64,000 nt of DNA from Melastoma dodecandrum (lineage: Eukaryota; Streptophyta; Magnoliopsida; Myrtales; Melastomataceae), in NCBI GenBank assembly GCA_029817715.1, contig JARUPY010000292.1, positions 434,001-498,000 on the forward strand, written 5' to 3'. Below the pieces are notes generated by a model. The model worked only from the letters and a program-made list of their open reading frames with translations, did not search any database and had not been told where the DNA came from. This document shows, one piece after another, positions 1 to 8,087 of the stretch (the first letter of the stretch is position 1; every line of letters begins with the position of its first letter). A program made the translations under genes and the position numbers.

Positions 1-2
1 AG

Positions 3-131
3 TATGGCGGCCTAGGCTTCGGCACCGTCGTCACGAGCCTCGTCTTCCTCAGCGCCATCGTCGCCCTGGTCGCCTTCGTGACCTTCAACGCGGCGCCGAC
101 CACCGATCCACGCCCAGCCCAGCAGGCGTAA
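3..131 (+). CDS. C-terminal end of a membrane protein (partial)
   Basis: The reading frame enters from the left edge and stops with TAA at 129-131, so only the last 42 residues are visible. They form one long hydrophobic segment rich in V, L, A and F, followed by a short polar tail. The pattern GxGFGTVVTSLVF resembles the last transmembrane helix of the DUF347/COG4705 membrane-anchored proteins, which often sit near two-component genes in methylobacteria. That family call is only an inference. The downstream genes run the same way but 248 bases away, so this is probably a separate transcription unit. Confidence 0.5.
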   Translation, partial: YGGLGFGTVVTSLVFLSAIVALVAFVTFNAAPTTDPRPAQQA

Positions 132-330
132 CGGCGCCGTCGGGTACACGAGGCCGGACGGTTCGACGCAAGACCACACCGGCGTGGGATCCCGAACAGG
201 AGCGTACGCCGATCGTCGTGCGGATTGGCTTGGCCGGCCTCGATCCCAGCCGCTTCAGGTCCAACGCGCTCCACCAGATGCCGGGACCAAACTCCTAAGC
301 GGGTGCTAAGTCTCGGCAGGCAAACGGTTC

Positions 331-354
331 TCGGTGCCCGAAAGCGGGCACCGA
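331..354 (+). promoter_or_regulatory. Perfect 10-bp hairpin in the leader of the next gene
   Basis: TCGGTGCCCG at 331-340 pairs perfectly with CGGGCACCGA at 345-354 around an AAAG loop. It ends 25 bases before the ATG at 380 and has no T-run behind it. It could be the end of the upstream transcript, a leader stem, or a small dispersed palindrome. The rest of 132-379 shows no gene. Confidence 0.55.
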
Positions 355-379
355 CTTCGATTAGAAACGGGAGCGACCC

Positions 380-775
380 ATGACGTTCAAGACTATAGCC
401 TGCGCCGCCGCGGTTGTGGCCGTCACCGCCCTGTCCCTGCAAGCGGTGGGATGGGCCGACGGGCTTGCAATCGGCACCGCGCAGGCCGCCGCCTGGAAGC
501 TGGGCGACCTCGGCCGGTTCAGGGCCATCGCGGTCGACACGCAGGCCCTCATCGACAAGGGCGACCTTGCCGGCGCCAAGACACGTATCAAGGACCTGGA
601 AACCCAGTGGGACGAGACCGAGGCGGGTCTCAAGCCCCGGGCGGCGGCGGACTGGCACAAGGTCGACAAGGCGATCGACCGGGCCTTGGCAGCGCTGCGG
701 GCGACGCCGCAGGACGCCGTGGCTTGCAAGACCGCACTCGCCGACCTCCTGCAGATAATGAACGCTATGGGCTGA
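380..775 (+). CDS. Small secreted helical protein of unknown function
   Basis: A 131-residue product starts with a clear signal peptide (about residues 1-28, [15 protein letters not shown] then SLQAVGWA). The mature part is predicted helical and charged, with the repeated pattern [19 protein letters not shown] and a conserved-looking tryptophan pair. A GGGAGCG ribosome site precedes the ATG. Similar proteins are often found next to two-component systems in Methylobacterium, sometimes mislabelled as kinases because of neighbours; no kinase motif is present. It lies 77 bases ahead of the regulator/kinase pair on the same strand. A periplasmic sensor-accessory role is possible but not shown. Confidence 0.7.
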   Translation: MTFKTIACAAAVVAVTALSLQAVGWADGLAIGTAQAAAWKLGDLGRFRAIAVDTQALIDKGDLAGAKTRIKDLETQWDETEAGLKPRAAADWHKVDKAIDRALAALRATPQDAVACKTALADLLQIMNAMG

Positions 776-852
776 GAAGGCTTGCACGGGCCCCGGTCAA
801 CCGGGATCGTCCGGGGAACGCCGCGCCGTGCGGCGACAGGATGGATGGGACG

Positions 853-1515
853 ATGCGGGTTCTCCTCGTCGAGGACGACAGGATGATCGGGGCCGCTATC
901 CAGCAAACGTTGCGGGACGCGGCCTACGCGGTCGATTGGGTCCGGGACGGCGTTTCCGCCCAGGATGCCGCGGCGACCGAGGCCTACGACATCGTCCTCC
1001 TCGACCTCGGCCTTCCGGGCGACGACGGGATCTCCGTCCTGCGCCGCCTCCGCCCGGACCGAGCGGCCATGCCCGTGATCATCGTCACTGCACGCGACGG
1101 GCTTGAGGACCGTGTCGGCGGCCTCGACGTCGGTGCCGACGACTATGTTACCAAGCCGTTCGAGCCGCGCGAGCTGCTCGCCCGGATGAGGGCGGTCCTA
1201 CGCCGACCGCGCGGCGCCGCGGCGCCGCTGCTCGACAACGGCGTCGTCAGCCTCGACCCGACGACCTTCGAGGCGCGCACCGGCGAGACCGCCTGCCGCC
1301 TGACCGCGCGGGAGTTTGCTTGCCTTCAGGCGCTCATGCACCGCCCCGGCGCGATCCTGTCGCGGCAGGACCTGGAGGGGCGCATCTACGGCTGGAACGA
1401 GGAGGTCGAGAGCAACGCCGTCGAGTTCCTCATCCACTCCGTGCGCCGCAAGCTCGGCAACGCCGTGATCCGCAACGTCCGCGGGGTCGGCTGGATGGTG
1501 GATCGACCGACGTGA
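853..1515 (+). CDS. OmpR/QseB-type response regulator
   Basis: This 220-residue two-domain regulator has an N-terminal receiver domain with the acidic pair near the start (VEDD), the phosphoacceptor Asp at about residue 51 in VLLDLGLPG, and the KPF switch lysine. A C-terminal winged helix contains SNAVEFLIHSVRRKLG and ends in the usual RGVGWMV. The ATG at 853 places the receiver strand where it normally begins; an in-frame ATG at 841 would add four residues. Its stop overlaps the start of the kinase gene by one base, so the two are co-translated. It should bind promoters after phosphorylation by that kinase; targets cannot be read here. Confidence 0.92.
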   Translation: MRVLLVEDDRMIGAAIQQTLRDAAYAVDWVRDGVSAQDAAATEAYDIVLLDLGLPGDDGISVLRRLRPDRAAMPVIIVTARDGLEDRVGGLDVGADDYVTKPFEPRELLARMRAVLRRPRGAAAPLLDNGVVSLDPTTFEARTGETACRLTAREFACLQALMHRPGAILSRQDLEGRIYGWNEEVESNAVEFLIHSVRRKLGNAVIRNVRGVGWMVDRPT

Positions 1516-2861
1516 TGCCCTCCGTCCGGGCCCGCCTGTTCGTCGGGCTGTCGGTGCTCGTCGTCGGGACGAACATCGGCTTCGGGGTGCTGGCGTACCG
1601 TCGCGCCGCCGAGGAGGCCACGGAACTCCAGGACGCCGTCCTGCACCAGGTCGGCCGGTTCGCCGTCCAGGCGGGCGGCTCGGGCCTCGACCTAACCGAC
1701 AGGCAGGACGAACCCGAGTTTCGGGTCGCCGTCGAGACGTTGGCGGCCGTCCGACCCGGTTCGCCCCTGGAGGGGGTCGCGTCCGACATTCCTGACGGTG
1801 TCTCGACGATCCGGCACGGCGGCGAGGCGTGGCGGCTCCTCGTCCTCACGCGCCCGGACGGCAGCCGCGTCGGGATCGGCCAATCGACCAAAAGCCGGGA
1901 CGAGCGTGTCAGGGACACGCTTCTCCAGACGCTCGTTCTCGTCCTGATGCTGTTGCCCTGCTTGCTCGTGCTGGTCGGCGTGATCATCCAGGCGAGCTTC
2001 AGGCCACTATCGGTCCTCGCCGAGCGTCTCGACGCGCGGGCCCCGGACGACCTGCGAACCTTGCCGACCGGGGACGTCCCCGAGGAGATCCGCCCGTTCG
2101 TCGATGCTATCAACCGCCTTTTCGGCCGGGTCGGGCAGATGTTCGAGCAGCGTCGCCGCTTCGTGGTGGACGCCGCGCACGAGCTCAGGACGCCGGTCAC
2201 GGCCCTCACCGTCCAGGCCGACAACCTATCCCGCCTAGGCCTGCCGCCGGAGGCCACGGAGCGCCTGTCCGCGCTCCGCGGCGGCATCCGCCGGGTTGCC
2301 CACCTGTTGGAGCAGCTTATCTCCCTTGCCCGCTATGAAGTGCTCCCGACGGGCACGGCCCCCGCCACCGCACTGGACGGGGCGGCGCGGGACGCGGTCG
2401 CCGCCCTGCTGCCGGCCGCTGCCGAGCGGTCGATGGACCTGGGTTTTGGCCGGATCGAGGCCGCGTGGGTTAAGGCCGACCCAACCGGCCTGCAGATCAT
2501 GATCCGCAATCTCCTCGACAACGCGCTCCGCCATACGTTAGTCGGCGGGCAGATCGACGTTGAGGTCTTTCGGGACCAAAGCGAGGCAATCCTCCGGGTC
2601 ACAGACACCGGCCCCGGCATCCCGGAGGACGAACTCGACCGCATCCTCGGCCCATTCGTACGGGGTCGGCAGGCCAAGGGCGAGGGCACCGGCCTCGGCC
2701 TCTCCATCGTCCGGAGCATCGCCGATGCCTGCGATGGCTCCGTCGAGCTCGCGAACCGGACGGATGGTCCGCGCGGCCTCGTGGCGACCGTGCGGCGCCC
2801 GGCCGCTTGGGATGCCGAGACCAATTCCCCACCCGCAGCGGGCGGGCCTGCCATGACCTAA
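1515..2861 (+). CDS. Sensor histidine kinase
   Basis: The 448-residue inner-membrane kinase has transmembrane helix 1 at about residues 7-28, a periplasmic sensor of roughly 105 residues, and helix 2 at about 135-157. Next come a HAMP region, the H-box with phospho-His near residue 222 (DAAHELRTP), an N-box (IRNLLDNALRHT), and G-boxes DTGPGIPE and GEGTGLGLS. All catalytic motifs are intact. It starts with ATG overlapping the regulator stop (TGATG). The sensor has no recognisable metal or ligand motif, so the stimulus is unknown; the small secreted protein just upstream is a candidate partner. Confidence 0.92.
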   Translation: MPSVRARLFVGLSVLVVGTNIGFGVLAYRRAAEEATELQDAVLHQVGRFAVQAGGSGLDLTDRQDEPEFRVAVETLAAVRPGSPLEGVASDIPDGVSTIRHGGEAWRLLVLTRPDGSRVGIGQSTKSRDERVRDTLLQTLVLVLMLLPCLLVLVGVIIQASFRPLSVLAERLDARAPDDLRTLPTGDVPEEIRPFVDAINRLFGRVGQMFEQRRRFVVDAAHELRTPVTALTVQADNLSRLGLPPEATERLSALRGGIRRVAHLLEQLISLARYEVLPTGTAPATALDGAARDAVAALLPAAAERSMDLGFGRIEAAWVKADPTGLQIMIRNLLDNALRHTLVGGQIDVEVFRDQSEAILRVTDTGPGIPEDELDRILGPFVRGRQAKGEGTGLGLSIVRSIADACDGSVELANRTDGPRGLVATVRRPAAWDAETNSPPAAGGPAMT

Positions 2862-3220
2862 AGGTGTAAAGGACAGGGCAATTGCAAACTTATGTGGCGA
2901 AGGAAAACCAAGGCCACTGGCTGATGGCTGTCATTCGGCGCCGTTACTTGACCCCGGCAGTTTCAACCAATTCAGGGCTTTAACACGCCGTTCGGCGTCG
3001 AGACCCCACGCCGATTAACACCCGACGGACCGTCTCAGTCGTCGTGGCGCTGCCGTGGAGAACCTGTCCCATAGCGCGTCCCTCCATGCGGCATCAGTTG
3101 TACCACCACACAGCGGGACCGAACATCTAATACCAACCCTCGTTGATCGGGACTTACGGGGTTAGCATCAGCGACTAAAGGGTGATTCTGTCTTCGGGTC
3201 TGGAGCCCGAGGAGGATGTC
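2862..3220. other. Gap between the kinase gene and the IS630 remnant
   Basis: No complete gene is seen. The stretch is less GC-rich than its surroundings and carries on the minus strand the start of an IS481 transposase (3007-3072, listed separately). The right end should contain the terminal repeat of the IS630 remnant, but the partner end is lost, so its exact border cannot be fixed. Confidence 0.5.
3007..3072 (-). pseudogene. Head remnant of an IS481-family transposase
   Basis: Read leftward from an ATG at 3072 this gives MGQVLHGSATTTETVRRVL, the characteristic start of IS481-family transposases of the widespread MGQVLHGSATTTEAVRRAI type. Similarity ends after about 22 codons and a stop follows at once. 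No helix-turn-helix or catalytic DDE part is left. A tail remnant of the same family lies on the same strand at 20569-20712. Confidence 0.7.
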
Positions 3221-3990
3221 ATGGCTGCGCCGGTGCCGCTGCGGTCGGACTTTGACGCCGAGGGCCTGCGCGCCCTGGCCAAGGGCGCGCGCGATCCCGC
3301 CCAGACGCGGCGCTTGCTGGCTCTGTCAGCGATCTATGCGGGCGGCTCGCGCTCGGCCGCCGCTGCGCTCGGCGGGGTCGGGCTCCAGACCGTGCGGGAC
3401 TGGGTCGTGGCGTTCAACGCGCACGGTCCGGACGGGTTGATCGGCGGCAAGGCGCCCGGGGCCCGGCCGCGCCTGAACGCCGAGCCGCGGGAGGCGCGGC
3501 GCGCCCTGGTCGAGCAGGGTCCGATGCCGGCCGCCCACGGGGTGGTGCGCTGGCGGCTGGTCGATCTCGCCCAGATCCTGTTCGAGGATCACGGCGTGTC
3601 GGTGTCCGAGCAGACGCTGAGCCGGGTCCTGCGGACCATGGGCTACCGCAAGCTCTCCGCCCGTCCGCGCCACCACGCCCAGGATCCGGACGCCATCCCG
3701 GCTTCTAAAAAAGCTTCCCCACCCGCCTGGAGGCGATCACGCAGGCGGTCGGCGGCAAGCCGATAGAGATCTGGTTTGCCGACGAGGCCCGGGTCGGCCA
3801 GAAGACCACGATCACCCGGCGCTGGGCCAAACGCGGCACGCGCCCCGCGGCGCTGAAGGACCAGCGCACCGCCTCGGCCTATATCTTTGGGGCGATCTGC
3901 CCGGCCAGAGGCACCGGGGCTGGCCTCGTCATGCCCCGCTGCACCACAGAAGCGATGGCCTTGCACCTCGACGAGATCGCCCAGGCCGCC
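3221..3990 (+). pseudogene. IS630-family transposase, 3' part lost
   Basis: The first frame (ATG 3221, preceded by GAGGAGG) encodes the helix-turn-helix half with motifs such as SAAAALGGVGLQTVRDW and SEQTLSRVLRTMGY. At AAAAAAG (around 3706-3712) a -1 shift moves into the second frame, giving KKSFPTRLEAI and then the first catalytic Asp in WFADEARVGQK. This two-frame layout with an A6G slip site is normal for many IS630 elements. The second frame is cut at 3990 by the left end of the neighbouring IS3, before the second catalytic Asp and the Glu, so the enzyme is dead. Confidence 0.85.
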
Positions 3991-4005
3991 TGGACTTGCT
4001 TCGGT

Positions 4006-4881
4006 TCAGTGGAGAGCGGTTTGGTGGGTGAAGCCCCTCTCGAATTGGGTGGGGCTGATAAAGCCGAGCGCCGAGTGACGGCGGCGGGGATTGTAGAAGC
4101 CATCGATGTAACGGGCCTGCGCGATGATGGCCTCCGCTCGCGTCTGGAACGCGGTGCGCCAGACCAGCTCGCTCTTCAGCGTCTCGAAGAACGTCTCGAC
4201 CATCGCATTGTCGAAGCAGTTGGCCTTGCCAGACATCGCGATCACGAGGCCATGTCCTCGTAGCTCCACTTGATACTCGTTCGAGCAATACTGACTGCCG
4301 CGGTCGGAATGATGGAGCAAATCTGATCCGGGCTGTCGGACGACGAGACCTCATCGCAGCGCGGTCAGCGCGAGTTCCTTGTGAAGACGGTCGCCCGCCG
4401 CCCAGCCGACGACCCGCCGGGAGTACAGGTCGAGGACCACCGCCAGGTACAGCCAGCCCTCCCGCGTCCAGATGTAGGAGATGTCCGCGCCCCATTTCCG
4501 ATCCGGTCCGGCCGCCGTGAAGTCCTGGTCGAGGTGGTTGGGCGCAATCGGAAAGGCGTGGCCGCTGTCCGTCGTGCGTCGGAAGCGGCGCGGCTGGCGG
4601 GCCTTGAGCCCGTTCTCCCGCATCAGCCGGGCCACGCGCCTTCGGCCTGCCGCCAAGCCCTGCGCGCGCAACTCGTACGTCATGCGGGGGCTGCCGTACG
4701 TCTCGTGCGAGAGCGTGAAGGCGGAGCGAACGTGAGCGAGCAGCACGAGATCCTCGCGCTGCCGCGCCGAGGCTGGACGGTCCTTCCAGGCGAAATAGCC
4801 GCTTGGACTGACGTCGAGGACTTTGCACAGGCGCGCGACTGGGAAGTCCTTCTTCGCCGCATCGACGAGGCGGAACCTCAT
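4006..4881 (-). pseudogene. IS3 OrfB transposase with a nonsense codon
   Basis: The frame runs from ATG at 4881 and would give a 291-residue rve-type integrase. The catalytic residues are visible: Asp in WGADISYI, Asp in HHSDRGSQY and Glu in NAMVETFFETLK. A TGA at 4351-4353 interrupts the frame between the first and second Asp (TALR stop GLVVRQPG); the frame continues without shift on both sides. The mutation looks recent because everything else is conserved. The element is therefore probably unable to move unless the transposase is supplied from elsewhere. Confidence 0.9.
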
Positions 4882-5174
4882 CGACTTCCCTCCTTGGCGA
4901 AAAAAGCTGTCGCTCGCTTCAGGATCTCCCGTTCCTGGCGCAGCACCTCGTTCTCGCGGCGCAGGCGCTTGAGTTCGGCAGCCATGTCTTCCTGTCGCTC
5001 GGCCGGCGGGTGGTCCATCTCCCGCTCACGCCGGCCGTCGATCCAGTTGCGCAGCGTCGAGAGCCCGACGCCGAGATCAGCGGCGATCTCCCGGCGGGAC
5101 CGCCCGCTCGTCTGCGCCAGTCGCACCGCCTCAGCACGAAACTCAGGGGTAAAGGTCTGCTTCCGGTCTGCCAT
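4878..5174 (-). CDS. IS3 OrfA (helix-turn-helix protein)
   Basis: The 98-residue OrfA has the Tnp_1 helix-turn-helix (FTPEFRAEAVRLA through GVGLSTLRNW) followed by a leucine-zipper-like coiled coil (LKRLRRENEVLRQEREILKR). It would bind the element's terminal repeats and form the OrfAB transposase with OrfB. Its stop overlaps the OrfB start as ATGA (4878-4881). The frame is intact. Confidence 0.9.
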   Translation of the reverse strand: MADRKQTFTPEFRAEAVRLAQTSGRSRREIAADLGVGLSTLRNWIDGRREREMDHPPAERQEDMAAELKRLRRENEVLRQEREILKRATAFFAKEGSR

Positions 5175-5227
5175 CGGAACCCTCCTCCTTCAGGAAAAGA
5201 GCTCTCCACTTTTGCGAAGCAAGTCCA

Positions 5228-5692
5228 ATCCGCGTATCACGTAAGCTGAAGGCGCACGACGTGATCGATGTCCTCTCGGATCTATTCAGCCTGCGCGGCG
5301 TGCCAGGCCATATCCGCTCGGACAATGGACCTGAGTTCATCGCTCGATCTGTCCAAGACTGGATCGCCGCGGTTGGCTCCCAGACCGCCTACATCGAACC
5401 CGGCAGTCCCTGGGAGAACGGCTACTGCGAAAGCTTCAACTCCAAGCTGAGGGACGAGTTCCTCAACGGCGAGGTGTTCTACACCCTCAAGGAAGCCAGC
5501 GTCGTCATCGAGCAATGGCGGATGCACTACAACAGCATCCGGCCGCACTCATCCCTCGGCTACTGCCCACCTGCGCCGGAGGTCGTCACGTGGCCAACAG
5601 AACCGAGCGGCTCAGTGCCGTCCGCTCGGCCTGCCATCGTCACGCGACCTGACGTCCCCCTGACGCCCCCCCATCGCTTTGGTCCGGCTTGA
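5228..5692 (+). pseudogene. C-terminal fragment of a second IS3-type transposase
   Basis: Starting exactly where the neighbouring IS3 ends, the frame reads IRVSRKLKAHDVIDVLSDLF, then the second catalytic Asp (IRSDNGPEF) and the Glu (ENGYCESFNSKLRDE), ending near SIRPHSSLGY. It is the last third of an IS3-family OrfB, not the same type as the element to its left. The first catalytic domain and OrfA are absent. The last part of the frame runs into the left end of the next IS, so the true end is lost. Confidence 0.85.
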
Positions 5693-5739
5693 TTGCGAGT
5701 TTTCCGGTTTCGTGAGCCCCTGAGGGGAGGAGCAGAGCC

Positions 5740-6006
5740 GTGAAGAAGAGCAGGTACACCGAAGAGCAGATCGCCTTCGCGCTGAAGCAGACCGAGACCG
5801 GGACACCGGTCTTGGAGGTGCTGCGCCGGATGGGCATCTCCGAACAGACGTTTTATCGCTGGAAGAAGCTCTACGGTGGCTTGGGGACGAGCGAGTTGCG
5901 GCGGCTGAAGCAGCTCGAGGACTAGAACCGCAAGCTCAAGCAGCTCGTCGCCGATCTGAGCCTCGACAAGCACATCCTGCAGGACGTGCTCGCAAAAAAG
6001 CTCTGA
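5740..6006 (+). pseudogene. IS3 OrfA with an internal stop
   Basis: A GTG start behind GGGGAGG begins MKKSRYTEEQIAFALKQ, the usual IS407-group OrfA, with SEQTFYRWKKLYGG as recognition helix. A TAG at 5923-5925 replaces what should be a sense codon before NRKLKQLVADLSLDK. The frame then continues to the normal end DVLAKKL and TGA at 6004. Confidence 0.85.
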
Positions 6007-6837
6007 CGCCTGCTCGGCGACGCGAGTTCGTGCATCAGGTCTAGGAGGCGCACGGGGTGAGCGAGCGGCGCGGCTGCGCCGCGCTCGGCGTCGGTCGGGC
6101 GTCCGCTACCGCTCGACCAAACCCGATCAGGCACCGCTGCGGATGCGCATTTGCGATCTGGCCAAGAGCCGGGTGCGCTACGGGGTACTTCCGGATCTAC
6201 ATCCTGCTGCGCCGGGAAGGTTGGCGGGTGAATCACAAGAGGGTCCACCGTCTCTACCGGGACGAGGGCCTGAGCCTGCGGCTCAAGCGGCCGCGCCGGA
6301 ACGTCAGCGCGGCACACCGTGAGCGTCAGCCTGCTGCGCTCCGGCCGAACGATCGCTGGTCGATGGACTTCGTCTCCGACGCGCCGTTCGACAGCCGCCG
6401 ACTGCGAGCCCTGACGGTCGTCTATGCGTTCACGCGCGAGGCTCTGTCGATCGAGGTTGACCAGGGCATCAAATACGAACAGGTCATGGCTGTCGTCGGC
6501 CGCTTGACGCTGCTGCGCGGAGCACCGTGCGCGATTCAGGTCGATGACGGGCCTGAGTTCGTCTCGAAAGCCCTCGACCGCTGGGCCTACGAGAACGGTG
6601 TCACGGTGGACTTCTCACGGCCCGGCAAGCCGACCGACAACGCGCTGGTCGAGTCGTTCAACGGCCCGGCTGCGCGACGAGTGCCTGAATGCGAACAAGT
6701 TCTTGTCGTTGGCCGACTCGAGGAGCTCGATCGAGACCTAGCGGCGGCACTACAACGAGAGCCGTCCTCACACCGCCCTGGGGTGGCGAACGCCCCAGGA
6801 ATTCGCCCTGGCGGCGGCCCTGCAGGCCGCCGAATGA
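6007..6837 (+). pseudogene. IS3 OrfB transposase, multiply broken
   Basis: The IS407-type OrfB can be followed through HGVSERRGC, YFRIYILLRREGWRVNHKRV, the first Asp in WSMDFVSD, the second in VDDGPEFVSK and the Glu in DNALVESFNG. Breaks seen are: a TAG where CAG is expected near 6041, two compensating frameshifts between about 6105 and 6185, an extra C after SFNG near 6666, and a TAG near 6739 where the family has Trp (before RRHYNESRPHTALGW). It is clearly dead. Confidence 0.85.
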
Positions 6838-6936
6838 GATCCGGAAGCTCACATTTTAGCCGGACCAAAATCCGGGGGACCCTCAGGACCGCGTCAGCGA
6901 TTCCGTCAGCCGCTTTGAGCGGCCCCAATCATAAAG

Positions 6937-6955
6937 CCCCCGGCTTGGCCGGGGG
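6937..6955 (+). terminator. Strong GC hairpin
   Basis: CCCCCGGC (6937-6944) pairs with GCCGGGGG (6948-6955) around TTG. It is preceded by AAA but has no T-run after it. It sits between the IS end and the AI-2E transporter tail. Identical hairpins are common as terminators or repeats in this group; function here is uncertain. Confidence 0.45.
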
Positions 6956-7150
6956 ATACTTACTCGTCATCCACAAGCTGGAGTATTTTGTGAACGCCCG
7001 GATCATGGGCGGCCAGATCCATGCCCGTGCCTGGAGGTGTTGGTCGCCATGCTGGTCATGGAGGCGATCTTCGGCATCCCGGGCCTCATCGCGGCACCGA
7101 TCTTCTACGCCTACTTCAAGAGTGAACTCGCGCTTCAGCGCCTGATCTGA
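6952..7150 (+). pseudogene. C-terminal remnant of an AI-2E family transporter
   Basis: The frame gives GYLLVIHKLEYFVNARIMGG and QIHARAW, then after a one-base deletion near 7033 continues in the next frame as VLVAMLVMEAIFGIPGL and APIFYAYFKSELALQRLI before TGA at 7148. These are the conserved last two membrane segments of PerM/AI-2E transporters. The first 80 percent of the gene is missing, presumably lost when the IS cluster formed. Confidence 0.8.
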
Positions 7151-7333
7151 CCGCGGCCGTCCGGTCGAGCATCGTTCGAGTGCGGCGCGGGTTGCATTAT
7201 ATGATTACTGAGCCTGCAGATGGGAACGCGCCGCATCAGCTGCGGCTATTATACCAAAGTGTATAGAAATGCCCACGGACTCCTAATAAAGTTCGGTCTA
7301 TGCTTACTGGGTGTCTGGATCGCGGAGGGTGCT

Positions 7334-7870
7334 ATGCGTGTCCTGTCGCTGTCGGCGGTCGCTGTGGCGACTATCCTGATCGCATCGGTGCCGGGAGCCA
7401 TCTCGCAAACGACGGCGCCTGTATCCGACAGCCCTGCGAGCACCTCATCATGGATGGCACAGATCGTCGCGATCGTAGAGAGCCAACGGCAAGGACGGGT
7501 CATCGCCATCGCACCTCAGGCACATCGGCCGCATCGTTACGATGTGCGCTTTGCCGGTGCCGATCACCGAAACATCACCGTGTTCGAGATCGACGTCAGA
7601 ACCAAGCAGACGATCTCGACCCACAAGCCGCGACTACTGGAGCGACTTTTCGGCTACGGCGACACCGATGTCCGTCTCGCGCTCGCCGCCAAATTCAGTA
7701 TCACGGAAGCGATCCAAGCCGCCGAAGCACAGGCTCGCGGCAGAGCTACAAAGGCAGCCTTCCGCAACGATAACGGTCGTCCCCGATACGATATCTATGT
7801 CGAACACAGTGGATCAGCAGAGCGCATCAGGGTTGATGGTACGAGCGGGAAAGCGACCCCGACCAGCTGA
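7334..7870 (+). CDS. Secreted PepSY-domain protein
   Basis: The 178-residue product starts at the ATG behind GGAGGG; the frame is open further upstream but only this start puts the signal peptide (MRVLSLSAVAVATILIA, cleaved near AIS-QT) at the N-terminus. Two PepSY-like units can be made out, the second being ITEAIQAAEAQARGRATKAAF with DIYVEHSG. PepSY proteins are periplasmic and often accompany metal-responsive or two-component genes. It lies upstream of an RND adaptor gene, which fits an envelope-stress or metal context, but no ligand can be named. Confidence 0.75.
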   Translation: MRVLSLSAVAVATILIASVPGAISQTTAPVSDSPASTSSWMAQIVAIVESQRQGRVIAIAPQAHRPHRYDVRFAGADHRNITVFEIDVRTKQTISTHKPRLLERLFGYGDTDVRLALAAKFSITEAIQAAEAQARGRATKAAFRNDNGRPRYDIYVEHSGSAERIRVDGTSGKATPTS

Positions 7871-8008
7871 GCGCCCGCGAGGACGAATGTAAGAGGCATG
7901 GTCAAGCATTCAGCGCCAATGTTCGGTTTTTTGAGTTGTTGTCCCAGCTATTACTCGAAGTAATATCAGAATTTTTGCAATGAAACTGAGAACTGTTTCG
8001 GCTGTTAT

Positions 8009-8024
8009 CTGTCAATTCTGACAG
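8009..8024 (+). promoter_or_regulatory. Palindrome CTGTCA-N4-TGACAG upstream of the RND adaptor
   Basis: A perfect 6-bp inverted repeat with a 4-base spacer, followed by another GTGACAG. It lies in an AT-richer stretch 63 bases before the ATG at 8088, where an operator is expected. It is a plausible regulator site; which protein binds it cannot be told from sequence. Confidence 0.45.
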
Positions 8025-8087
8025 GTGACAGCCTTGTGCGCTGCATAAATAACTCTATGCGCAGTATCCATCGATGAGAGGTACGGC

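Larger units (their letters stand above)
3991..5227 (-). mobile_element. IS3-family element with both ends, no target duplication
   Basis: The terminal repeats are TGGACTTGCTTCG... at 3991-4017 and its inverted copy at 5201-5227, matching at 23 of 27 positions. The element is 1237 bp and its two genes run leftward. The flanks are GCC on the left and ATC on the right, so no 3-4 bp duplication is seen. The left flank is IS630 and the right flank a different IS3 transposase, which suggests recombination or adjacent deletion after insertion. Confidence 0.85.
5661..6885 (+). mobile_element. Decayed IS3-family element (IS407-like)
   Basis: Imperfect terminal repeats frame the element: TGACGCCCCCCCATCGCTTT onward at the left and, inverted, TGAGGGTCCCCCGGATTTTG at the right, sharing TTTGGTCCGGCT. 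The size is about 1225 bp. Both genes inside are broken at several places. No clear target duplication can be seen, as the left flank is another IS fragment. Confidence 0.75.

Noticed and set aside
3706..3712. Frameshift in the IS630 transposase taken as damage
   Set aside because: The A6G run with -1 shift is the programmed slip site of many IS630 elements; the real damage is the loss of the 3' part at 3990.
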